In this document: piece after piece, positions 43,502 to 50,893 of the stretch
Position numbering within the stretch: the first letter of the stretch is position 1
Layout: the number at the start of each line of letters is the position of its first letter
NCBI RefSeq assembly: GCF_036173125.1
Contig: NZ_CP108054.1
Coordinates: 3,410,001 to 3,474,000 of the forward strand
Direction: 5' to 3'
DNA length: 64,000 bases
From: Streptomyces sp. NBC_00286
Lineage (GTDB): Bacteria; Actinomycetota; Actinomycetes; Streptomycetales; Streptomycetaceae
Made by a program: the position numbers and the translations under genes
Notes under the pieces: model-generated
What the model saw: only the letters and a program-made list of their open reading frames with translations
Told to the model about the DNA's origin: nothing
Database searches by the model: none

Positions 43502-45210
43502 GCGTGCTCCGTGAGTTCCTTGGCGGCGAAGCGGTCGCGCATCACGCGCTTCAGAACCTTGCCGGTGGCGCCCTTGGCCACGTCCTCGGGCTTCATCGGC
43601 ACAGCGCGGGTCACAGGCGGGAATCCGGCGCCCGACAGGACCGCGTTGACCCGCTCGGTCCACGCCTCATTGCGGTCATCGCCGTTGGTGTCGTCGTTGG
43701 CGTTGTCGCCGTCGCCGTCGTGCGTGAGCTGGAGCAGTGCGTAGGCCTCGGCCTCTCCGTCGCCGTCCCAGTCCGCCCGTACGCCCTCGGGGGCGACCCC
43801 GACGACGGTGCAGTCGGCCAGTTCGGGCAGCTCCCGCAGCAGCAGTTCCTCGGTGCGGGTGCTGAACAGGATTCCGTCGCGGGTCCGGATGGCGTCGGTC
43901 GCCCGGTCCAGGTGGTAGAAGTTGCCCTCCTCGTCCTGGTAGGCGAGGTCGCCGGGCAGCCAGTAGCCGCCCAGCCGCATCCGGTTCCAGGTCAGCGAGT
44001 CGTTCCAGTAACCGGGCGTGATCGTCGGCGACTTCAGGCCGAGGCGGCCGATCTCCCCGGGCGGCAACGGGGTGCCGTCCTCGGCGAGCACGGCGGCCTC
44101 GGCGAAGCTGAACGGCTTGCCGATGCAGCGCGAGTACGCGGAGGTGTCCTTGGTGTGCCGGTTGTGGAAGAGCGAGTGGCCGACTTCGGAGGAGCCGAGC
44201 CCGTCGATGAAGACGGACCCCTCGACCCGGCTGCGGCGCAGAACCCCGCCGTCCCTGCTGATCTCCTCGCGAACGCCGTGCCGCACCAGGGCCCGGATGT
44301 GCGCCTCGTGCGCCGCGTCTCCGGTGTTGAACCACACCTCGACACTGGACAGGTCACGGGCCGCCAGGTCCTCCCCGGCCATCTCACCGAAGGTTCCGGC
44401 GAAGGCCAGTACCGTGCTCGGCCGGAACTCCTCGATGGCGTCGAGCACTTCGGTGCCGCGCTGGCTGGAGAGCAGCTTGATGTCCGCGCGCAGCAGCAGG
44501 CAGTACAGAAGAGTCGCGATGGAGGCGTTGTGCGGCCCCGGCAGCGCCACCAGGGTGCGCGCCATGTCGGCTCCGGTGGAGTAGCGCAGCCGGTGTACCT
44601 GCGAGTACATCAGCGTCCGGTGGCTGTGCGGCACTCCCTTGGGCATGCCGGTGGTACCGGAGGAGTGCGAGATGATCACCGGGTCGGTGGGGTCGTGCCG
44701 GTACGGGTACGACATCGGCAGCCGCTCGCGGAACTCCGGCCCGATCCCGTCGGCGGTCACGCAGAAGCCGAGCCCCGACTCCGGGCCCGACAGCACGGAG
44801 TGGTGCGCGGCGTCCGTGAACGCGCCCACCGCACCCTGACGGCGCACGTACTCGCGGGCGATCTCGGGGCGCAGGTTGCCGTTGACGAGCGACGGGATCG
44901 CGCCGAGAGACGTCAGGGCCAGATAGTTCACCGCGTTCTCGGCACTGGAGTGGGAGTGCACGGCGACCGGGTCGCGGGGCCGCACGCCGTGGGCGGCGTA
45001 CCAGCCGGCATACGTCTCGACGGCCTCGCAGAGCTGACGCAGGGTCAGTACGTCGGGGCGGCTGCCGTCCGGTGCCTGCCAGGTGCCGTCCGTCCGCAGT
45101 ACGGGCTCGTCGAGCGGGCGGTCGTACGCCTTCAGACGGTGCAGCACATTACCGGCGCCGAGTTCGGTGTCGGAGCAGATCCGTGCCCGCTCCTGCCTAC
45201 TGATGAGCAT
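43498..45210 (-). CDS. Adenylate-forming ligase, candidate ATP-dependent diazotase (CreM/AvaA6-like)
   Basis: 570-residue ANL superfamily enzyme. Core motif A3 is ISHSSGTTGMPKGVPHSH (residues about 173-190); A8-type GDLAYQDEEGNFYHLDR and C-terminal GKVLKRVMRD (catalytic Lys) follow. An acidic Asp/Asn-rich loop (GDGDNANDDTNGDDRNE) interrupts the C-terminal lobe near residues 512-528. In cremeomycin, avenalumic and p-coumaric acid pathways an acyl-CoA-ligase-like enzyme activates nitrite with ATP to diazotise an aromatic amine. With CreD/CreE-like genes in the same operon, this longer ligase is the best diazotase candidate. An ordinary acyl-CoA or acyl-ACP ligase is the alternative. Confidence 0.8.
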   Translation of the reverse strand: MLISRQERARICSDTELGAGNVLHRLKAYDRPLDEPVLRTDGTWQAPDGSRPDVLTLRQLCEAVETYAGWYAAHGVRPRDPVAVHSHSSAENAVNYLALTSLGAIPSLVNGNLRPEIAREYVRRQGAVGAFTDAAHHSVLSGPESGLGFCVTADGIGPEFRERLPMSYPYRHDPTDPVIISHSSGTTGMPKGVPHSHRTLMYSQVHRLRYSTGADMARTLVALPGPHNASIATLLYCLLLRADIKLLSSQRGTEVLDAIEEFRPSTVLAFAGTFGEMAGEDLAARDLSSVEVWFNTGDAAHEAHIRALVRHGVREEISRDGGVLRRSRVEGSVFIDGLGSSEVGHSLFHNRHTKDTSAYSRCIGKPFSFAEAAVLAEDGTPLPPGEIGRLGLKSPTITPGYWNDSLTWNRMRLGGYWLPGDLAYQDEEGNFYHLDRATDAIRTRDGILFSTRTEELLLRELPELADCTVVGVAPEGVRADWDGDGEAEAYALLQLTHDGDGDNANDDTNGDDRNEAWTERVNAVLSGAGFPPVTRAVPMKPEDVAKGATGKVLKRVMRDRFAAKELTEHA

Positions 45211-45228
45211 GGTTCTCCGTCTCGTTCC

Positions 45229-46044
45229 CTACTCGGTGGCGGCGGTGAGGATGAATGCGGGCGACCGGGGCTCGGTCACCAGGAGTTGGCTGCCGCCGTC
45301 CCGCAGCAGTCGCCGGTGGGCGGCGGCCAGGTCGAACAGGCCCTGGATGCTTCCGGGATGCCCGGCCGCCTCTGTCCCGTCGGCGTCGTACGCCTCGGCC
45401 GACCGGACCGACACCGGTGCCTCGCCTCCGGGACGGCCGAGCAGCACCGCCGCCGCCAGGCCGGCGGTCGCGGGCAGGTCCGGGACCGGGGCCGGGCGGC
45501 CGCTGTCGGCGACCAGTTCCCGATACATGGCGGCCAGACGCTCGCTGCCGCCCAGCTCCACGCCCAGCACCAGGACCCGGTCCAACTCCGTGTCCTCCAG
45601 CAGCAGATCGGCCATCGTCAGTAGCTCGGCCACCGGGTCGTCGAGGGTGGAGAGGCTGAACGTCTGCCCCGTGATCCCGAACTCCTGGCTCGTATAGCCC
45701 AGTACGGCATTGGCGGTGGCCTGCATGAACAGCAGCGGGTTGTGGACCCGCCCGGACACCATGCGCTGACTGGCCAGGTCCGCGGTGGTGGTGTCCCCCA
45801 TCAACGTGGCCAGCACTACGGCCGTACGTGCGCCGTCGCCGGGCCGTTCGGTGAGGCACTGCCTGCTGACGTCGAAGGCCAGCGGGCTGAAGGCCGACTC
45901 CACGAAGCCGGGGAGGCGCGGGAGCGGGATGTCCGCATCGGCCCCGGTGGCCTCGTCGGGCTCGGACCGCCCGGTGCCGTGGGTCGCGGTGGCGGTCGCG
46001 AGGATGCCGAGGGGCGAGCGGAGTACCGTCTTCTCGGTCGTCAT
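45229..46044 (-). CDS. Ketosynthase-like protein lacking catalytic Cys (chain-length-factor-type partner)
   Basis: 271 residues of the short beta-ketoacyl-synthase N-terminal-like family (PF13723 type). NPLLFMQATANAVLGYTSQE and FGITGQTFSLST correspond to the nucleophile-elbow region, but no Cys is present there. ERVLVLGVELGG-like strands follow (DRVLVLGVELGGSERLAAMY). Overlaps the full-length ketosynthase by 4 bp, as in type II PKS KS/CLF pairs, so it is likely a non-catalytic partner. Much shorter than a classical CLF (about 400 residues), and no C-terminal thiolase half is visible. Confidence 0.75.
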   Translation of the reverse strand: MTTEKTVLRSPLGILATATATHGTGRSEPDEATGADADIPLPRLPGFVESAFSPLAFDVSRQCLTERPGDGARTAVVLATLMGDTTTADLASQRMVSGRVHNPLLFMQATANAVLGYTSQEFGITGQTFSLSTLDDPVAELLTMADLLLEDTELDRVLVLGVELGGSERLAAMYRELVADSGRPAPVPDLPATAGLAAAVLLGRPGGEAPVSVRSAEAYDADGTEAAGHPGSIQGLFDLAAAHRRLLRDGGSQLLVTEPRSPAFILTAATE

Positions 46045-47387
46045 GGCCGCTCCAGGACGAGTGCGGTGTTGGCGCCCCCGAAGGCGGCGTTGATGTTGAG
46101 GGCCCGGCGCGGGTCGGCTTGGCGCGGCTGGTTCGGTACGTAGTCCAGGTCGCACTCCGGGTCCGGGCGGCCGTATCCGGCGGTCGGCGGCAGTACGCCG
46201 TCCATCAGGGCCAGCATCGTGATCACGAACTCCACGACGCCCGCCGCCTCCAGAAGGTGGCCCGTGGTGCTCTTGGTGGAGCTGACCGGTATCGACTCGG
46301 CGTGCTCCGGGAAGGCGGCTCGCAGTCCTCGGGTCTCGGCTCCGTCGTTGTACTTGGTGCCGGTGCCATGGGCGTTGACATAGCCGAGGGACGCGCCGTC
46401 CGGGTCCCCGGCGAGCCGCAACGCCTGCCGCGCCGCGCGGGCCAGGCCGGCTCCCTCCGGGTGCGGCTGAGCGATGTGGTGCGCGTCCGTGGCCGCGCCC
46501 CAGCCCGCGATGGTCGTCAGCGGCCGGGCACCGCGGCGCCGGGCGTGCTCGGCGGACTCCAGCACGACGGCCGCGACGCCGTCGCCCAGCAGCAGCCCGC
46601 TACGGTCGGCGCTGAACGGGCGCACCATGCCGTCACGCGACAACGCCCGACCGGAGTCGAACTTGCCGAACGTCTCCTCCTCCACCAGATATCCGCCCGC
46701 ACAGACCGCCGTATCGATCCGGCCGGAGGAGATCAGCCGGCAGGCGTGGATGATCGCGGCGGCGGAGGCGACACAGGCATTGGTGAAGGTGAGCCGAGGC
46801 CCGGTGAGGCGGAGGCCTCCGGCCAGCAACTCGGCCAGGTGGGCGGGGACGGCGTCGGCGTACCGGTCCTTGGTGCCGTACGTGCCGTCCGTGCCGTCCG
46901 TGCCGTCCGTGCCGTTCCGGCCGGACGGGCCGTCCGCACCGCCCGGGCCATTCGAGCCGTCCGCACTGCCCGGACCTCCCGGGGCGTCCGCACCGCCCGG
47001 ACCGTTCGGGTCGCCCGGCCCGTCCGGTCCGTCCGGCAAGGGCGTTGGGGACGAGGACTCGGCAGCGGTTCGCCAGTAGCGGGTGACGCTGGTGTGGTCG
47101 CCGGCGACGCCGAGCAGGACCGCCGCCTCCGTGCCCGGGCGGAGGCCGGCCATGTCGAGGGCTTCCGCGCCGCACTGGGCGAGTGCGTGCCGCAGCGCCC
47201 AGTCCTCGACCGCGTCGGGTCCGTCCGGGGCGGCGGCCGCCATCGCCGTACGGTACGGGCCGGTGTCGAACCTCGTAGTGGGCGCGAACGAGGGGACGCC
47301 CGCGAAGACCCCACGCCGCAGGGCCTCGGCGCCCGTACCGAACGCGGTGCGTACGCCGAATCCGGTCACCGTCACCTCAGCGCTCAT
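46041..47387 (-). CDS. Beta-ketoacyl-ACP synthase with collagen-like Gly-rich insertion
   Basis: 448-residue FabF-type condensing enzyme. Cys205 in TNACVASAAA, His340 in NAHGTGT and His377 in STKSTTGHLLEAAG complete the catalytic triad; the C-terminus NINAAFGGANTALVLERP is intact. It should extend an aryl-ACP starter with malonyl-ACP. Odd: residues about 118-171 are Gly/Pro/Asp/Asn-rich tripeptide-like repeats (PDGPDGPGDPNGPGG... TDGTDGTDGTYG), encoded by 9-bp repeats, in a surface region not interrupted in ordinary FabF proteins. Overlaps the ACP gene by 11 bp and the KS-like gene by 4 bp. Confidence 0.9.
   Translation of the reverse strand: MSAEVTVTGFGVRTAFGTGAEALRRGVFAGVPSFAPTTRFDTGPYRTAMAAAAPDGPDAVEDWALRHALAQCGAEALDMAGLRPGTEAAVLLGVAGDHTSVTRYWRTAAESSSPTPLPDGPDGPGDPNGPGGADAPGGPGSADGSNGPGGADGPSGRNGTDGTDGTDGTYGTKDRYADAVPAHLAELLAGGLRLTGPRLTFTNACVASAAAIIHACRLISSGRIDTAVCAGGYLVEEETFGKFDSGRALSRDGMVRPFSADRSGLLLGDGVAAVVLESAEHARRRGARPLTTIAGWGAATDAHHIAQPHPEGAGLARAARQALRLAGDPDGASLGYVNAHGTGTKYNDGAETRGLRAAFPEHAESIPVSSTKSTTGHLLEAAGVVEFVITMLALMDGVLPPTAGYGRPDPECDLDYVPNQPRQADPRRALNINAAFGGANTALVLERP
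46875..47036 (-). repeat. Low-complexity coding repeat within the ketosynthase gene
   Basis: 162 bp encoding the Gly-rich insertion. Includes four near-identical 9-bp units (TCCGTGCCG on the plus strand) at about 46880-46916 and imperfect CCGCCCGGxCC-type units beyond. Confidence 0.8.
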
Positions 47388-47688
47388 CGCGGCCGCCTTC
47401 CTCCGCCCGGCCCGTCTGGGCGGCGCGCAGAAACTCGGTGAGCCGCCGGAGCGAGGTCAGCCCGGCGATGTCCTCGTCGGTGGGCTCCACGACCAGGCCG
47501 TAGCGCTCCTCCACCACATGCAGCAGCCACACCAACCCGAGGGAATCCAAGACCAGTTCGGCATCCTCGCCGAGGTCGTCGGGCAGCCCGGGAAAGATCT
47601 TGCGGTCCGACAACAGCTCCCGGACGGTGTCGGTGGTGATGGCGGACACCGAGGAGTCCGCGTCGTTCACCGTGGCCCCCGCGCTCAT
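47377..47688 (-). CDS. Acyl carrier protein (second of two)
   Basis: 103 residues. Phosphopantetheine attachment motif ELVLDSLGLVWLLHVVEE with Ser in DSL at about residue 48. Helices around it match the ACP/PCP fold. Overlaps the other ACP by 4 bp at its start and the ketosynthase by 11 bp at its end. Two distinct ACPs suggest separate carriers for the aryl starter and the growing chain. Confidence 0.9.
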   Translation of the reverse strand: MSAGATVNDADSSVSAITTDTVRELLSDRKIFPGLPDDLGEDAELVLDSLGLVWLLHVVEERYGLVVEPTDEDIAGLTSLRRLTEFLRAAQTGRAEEGGRDER

Positions 47689-47960
47689 GCCTTCGCACCG
47701 CGCCGGACGACCTCGGCGACAAGTCCGCCGAGGGTCAGTGAGGCCAGGGATTCGATATCGGTGTCCGGAATCTCCACACCGAACCGCGACTCCAGCCGCA
47801 GGGTGAGCTCGATAAGACTCAGCGAGTCCACATCCAGCCCGCCGACGGTCACCGGGCTCTCGTCGGTGATGCCGTCACGGCTGGTCAGGATGTTCATCTC
47901 GTCGATGACAGAGGTCAGGATGAACTCGCGGATCTCGTCTTCCAAGGTTGACGTACTCAT
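47685..47960 (-). CDS. Acyl carrier protein (first of two)
   Basis: 91 residues with GGLDVDSLSLIELTLRLE (phosphopantetheinyl Ser in DSL) and RFGVEIPDTDIESLASL. ATG at 47960 with GGAGA 8 nt upstream; a 5-codon upstream extension is rejected. First gene of the downstream block of the cluster. A short TGAAC-G-GTTCA palindrome (47976-47986) lies in its leader. Confidence 0.9.
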   Translation of the reverse strand: MSTSTLEDEIREFILTSVIDEMNILTSRDGITDESPVTVGGLDVDSLSLIELTLRLESRFGVEIPDTDIESLASLTLGGLVAEVVRRGAKA

Positions 47961-47975
47961 GATCAGAATCTCCAT

Positions 47976-47986
47976 TGAACGGTTCA
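47976..47986 (-). promoter_or_regulatory. Small palindrome upstream of the ACP genes
   Basis: TGAACGGTTCA, 5-bp arms around one base, 15 bp before the first ACP start codon. It could be an operator half-site or chance. Confidence 0.3.
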
Positions 47987-48009
47987 GGTAAGTGAGTTGA
48001 GCGACCGGA

Positions 48010-48235
48010 TGGGGCTCAAGGCAGTGACGCTGTGCGGCTCCGCCGAGTGAGCGCGCCCCGTCGTGCGGCCGCAGGGGCGTGCCCGTTCACGCGGACGCCG
48101 AGGGGAGCGCCCCGTTAGGGGCACGGGGCTGTGACATTTGCGGCTCCGCCGCGATGGGGGTCCCCCCGCACGAGCGAATTCGAGAGTGGGGGAGCGACCA
48201 GCCGCAACGGACCCGCAGACAACAAACAACCGGCA
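48010..48235. repeat. Dispersed intergenic repeat interrupting the biosynthetic operon
   Basis: Contains GTGCGGCTCCGCCGAGTGAG near 48032, GGGGCACGGGGCTGTGACAT near 48117, TTGCGGCTCCGCCGCGATGG, the GGGGTCCCCCCGCACGAGCG palindrome, GAGAGTGGGGGAGCGACCAG and CCGCAACGGACCCGCAGAC. It is the main content of the 285-bp gap between the first ACP and the upstream ligase, the longest gap in an otherwise overlapping gene set. Confidence 0.85.
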
Positions 48236-48245
48236 ACACCCCAAC

Positions 48246-49655
48246 TCACCCAGCAGAGCGCAGCGCCGCCGCGTTGCGCACCAGCTTCCCGTTGGACGTA
48301 CGAGGCAAAGCCTCCAGAACCCGCACCACCCGCGGCAGCTTGTAGTCCGCCAGCCGCTCCCGGCACCACCGCAGCAACTCCTCGCCGGAGGGAGGCTCAT
48401 GGCCGACAGCCACTGCAACGAACGCCTCGGTCATGCCCTCATGGACGAGAACCGCCTGCTCAACCGCCGGATGGTCACGCAGCACGTTCTCGACCTCGGT
48501 GAGATCCACCTTGAGCCCCCCGATCACGACGAGGGAGTCCGCACGCCCGTGCACCCGCACCGCTCCGGTGCCGTCCACCGTGGCCCGGTCCCGGGTGTGC
48601 AGCCACCCGTCCTCGTACTGGCGGCCACCCGAGTCGAAGAGGTACGGCGACTCCTCAAGCGCGACATCCAGCTCGCCCTTGTGCTCCCGCACCACCACCC
48701 CCAGCGTGGCCCGCCCGACCGACGGCCGCAGCGAGCCGCCGGCGTCCATGGCGACCACCCCGGTCTCCGTGGTCCCGTACGACTCGCCGACAGGCACGCC
48801 GTACCGCTCGGCGAACCGCGCCGCCACCGCCGGAGGCATCAACTCGCCGCCCGACACCGCGACCCGTAGCTCGGGCAGTTCGGGAGGATCGATGGCGGCT
48901 GCGAGCAGTTCGTAGTGCATCGGCACCCCGAACAGAGCGGTGATCCGGTGGTCCACGGCGGTACGCAGGATGTCGCGCGCCGAGACCCGGGGCGCGAAGA
49001 CCACGGACACCCCGGCCGCCAGCGAATGCAGCAGCCCGGCGATCAGACCGAAGCTGTGCGCGGTCGAACTGAGCAGCAGCAGCCGGTCGCCCTCCCCCGG
49101 CATCCCGGGAATCGCGGCGAACCGTTCCACCTCGGCGGCGAGCGAACGCGCGGTCCTGCCGATCACCTTCGGCCGCCCGGTGGAGCCAGAGCTGAACTGA
49201 ACCAGCCGGTGTCCGGTGGTGGCGGCCCAGCCGGTGCCGTAGCACTCGGTGACGACCTCGTAGTCGGGCCGGAAACCGAACGTAGCCCGGACGTTGACCC
49301 CGGCGCTGACCATGAACTGCGGCCGGCAGGTCGCGCAGAGCGCCTCCACCTCGGCCGGTTTGAGCCGGAAGTCGAAGAGCAGCACCTGGGCGCCCAGCCG
49401 CCACAGCGCGAGCAGCACCTCGACCTGGGTGAAGCTGGGCGGTGTCCGCAGGCCCACGGTGCTGCCCGGACCGATGCCGTACCCGGCGAACACGGCGGCC
49501 TGCTTGCCGACCCGTTCCCGCAACTCGGCCCGGGTGACGGTCTCCTGCTGATGCGTCAGGTACGGCAGTCCGTCGTCCCGCGCATCGAACAGCCGCTGGA
49601 TGAAAGGGCCCATCTCGTCGTCCACGTCATCCACGAGGTCCGCGAGCTCGCCCAT
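48246..49655 (-). CDS. Adenylate-forming ligase, candidate aryl-ACP ligase for the 3,4-AHBA starter
   Basis: 469-residue class I adenylate-forming enzyme. Motif A3 is LVQFSSGSTGRPKVIGRTAR, YGTTETG at the adenine site, WLHTRDRATVDGTGAVRVHG (A7/A8) and C-terminal SNGKLVRNAA with the catalytic Lys. Compact size and lack of extra domains fit a free-standing ligase that loads an aromatic acid onto an ACP. It forms a block with the GriH- and GriI-like genes, overlapping by 1 bp, so it likely activates their product 3-amino-4-hydroxybenzoate. Specificity residues were not decoded. Confidence 0.85.
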   Translation of the reverse strand: MGELADLVDDVDDEMGPFIQRLFDARDDGLPYLTHQQETVTRAELRERVGKQAAVFAGYGIGPGSTVGLRTPPSFTQVEVLLALWRLGAQVLLFDFRLKPAEVEALCATCRPQFMVSAGVNVRATFGFRPDYEVVTECYGTGWAATTGHRLVQFSSGSTGRPKVIGRTARSLAAEVERFAAIPGMPGEGDRLLLLSSTAHSFGLIAGLLHSLAAGVSVVFAPRVSARDILRTAVDHRITALFGVPMHYELLAAAIDPPELPELRVAVSGGELMPPAVAARFAERYGVPVGESYGTTETGVVAMDAGGSLRPSVGRATLGVVVREHKGELDVALEESPYLFDSGGRQYEDGWLHTRDRATVDGTGAVRVHGRADSLVVIGGLKVDLTEVENVLRDHPAVEQAVLVHEGMTEAFVAVAVGHEPPSGEELLRWCRERLADYKLPRVVRVLEALPRTSNGKLVRNAAALRSAG

Positions 49656-50893
49656 CAGACCTCCTTGCAGAACTCGCCGATGGGCAGGCCCACATGGCGC
49701 TGGTCCCGGGCCAGATAGCCGAGCAGTTCGTCACCGGTCTGCAGTTCGGTGACGTTGAGGACCTTCCCGCCCGGGCCGAGCACCCGTACATGCCAGTCGT
49801 CCTGCACGGTCAGGCTGACCAGCTGCCCGTTCTCGGCATGGGTACGGATCTCAAGCAGCGGCCGCGATTCGAGCTTGGCCCGGCCGACCACGACCCGCCG
49901 CGTCCGACCGTCGGCGCCGACCGCCAGCAGCGCCATCCCGGAGCCGACCTCACTCAGGTAGCTGGTGCGGTTGTCGGGCCCCAGCGTGTACGAGTGCAGG
50001 GCACCGGCGTTGACCCGGAACGGCCTGGTCGGCATGTACGGCAGCGGATGGGTCTCGCTGCAGCAGAGCACGAACCCGGAGGAGTACGAGCCGACGAGGA
50101 TGCCCTCGTCCTCATCGAAGTGCGAGCAGGTGTCCACGCAGACCCGGTCGCCGAGCCCGACGTGCCGGATGCTCTCCACCGTCAGCGTGGACAGCTCCAG
50201 TTGGGGTGTGGTGGCCTCCAGCAGCCGCGCCAGCGCGAACACCTCGTCGGCGCTGCGGGGCGAGAAGAGGACGCCGTCCGAGCCACGCTCAAGAACGTCG
50301 AAGACGATCCCGGCTTCCTCCAGGTCGTCGACGACGGTCACCAGCTTGCCCTCGGCGGGCTCGGCCGCCGCGAGCACGATCTCCAGCGGGATCTTGGTCG
50401 GATCGGCGAAGTGGATGACGGTGTACGGCAACGCCATGGCACCCGCGCAGGAGAGCTGCAGGGTGCGGTCGTCCCGTACATCGACGAAACCGGCGACGGT
50501 CGCACCCTCGGCGCCACTGGCACGGTGCTCCGCGGCGACCGTGTCCAGCTCTTCCTGGGTACTGAAATGCCGTAGCAGAACGTCGATTCCGGCTCCGGCC
50601 GGGGAGGAGGCCGGAGCCGAGGAGGTGGCGGCGGCCGAGGACTTCGCCTCCTTGGCGCCCTCGGCGCCCTTGGCATCCTTCGAGCCGCCGGTGCTCTTGT
50701 CACTCGGCTTCTTCGCGCCGGCCGCGGCCGGACCCGCGGAGACCAGCACCCGAGTGATGGTCGGAGGCAGCGTCCCGAGCAGCTCGGCATCGGTGGCCAG
50801 CACTCCGGCCATCCGGGTGTGGACGGCCGCGTCCACCACCGCTTGGAGTTGCGGCCGTGGAACTTCACGGAGATCGATCCACGCGAACCTCAT
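49655..50893 (-). CDS. 3-dehydroquinate synthase II family protein (GriH-like, 3,4-AHBA synthase)
   Basis: 412 residues, homologous in pattern to archaeal DHQ synthase II. MRFAWIDLRE at the N-terminus, FSPRSADEVFALARLLE, VDTCSHFDEDEGILVGSYSS, FRVNAGALHSYTLGPDNRTS and SGMALLAVGADGRTRRVVVG are family elements. GriH of the grixazone pathway converts the GriI product into 3-amino-4-hydroxybenzoate, and the GriI-like gene is directly upstream with a 4-bp overlap. Odd: residues about 53-101 are an inserted Ala/Lys/Ser/Gly-rich linker (AKKPSDKSTGGSKDAKG...), splitting the N-terminal lobe. Confidence 0.88.
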   Translation of the reverse strand: MRFAWIDLREVPRPQLQAVVDAAVHTRMAGVLATDAELLGTLPPTITRVLVSAGPAAAGAKKPSDKSTGGSKDAKGAEGAKEAKSSAAATSSAPASSPAGAGIDVLLRHFSTQEELDTVAAEHRASGAEGATVAGFVDVRDDRTLQLSCAGAMALPYTVIHFADPTKIPLEIVLAAAEPAEGKLVTVVDDLEEAGIVFDVLERGSDGVLFSPRSADEVFALARLLEATTPQLELSTLTVESIRHVGLGDRVCVDTCSHFDEDEGILVGSYSSGFVLCCSETHPLPYMPTRPFRVNAGALHSYTLGPDNRTSYLSEVGSGMALLAVGADGRTRRVVVGRAKLESRPLLEIRTHAENGQLVSLTVQDDWHVRVLGPGGKVLNVTELQTGDELLGYLARDQRHVGLPIGEFCKEV

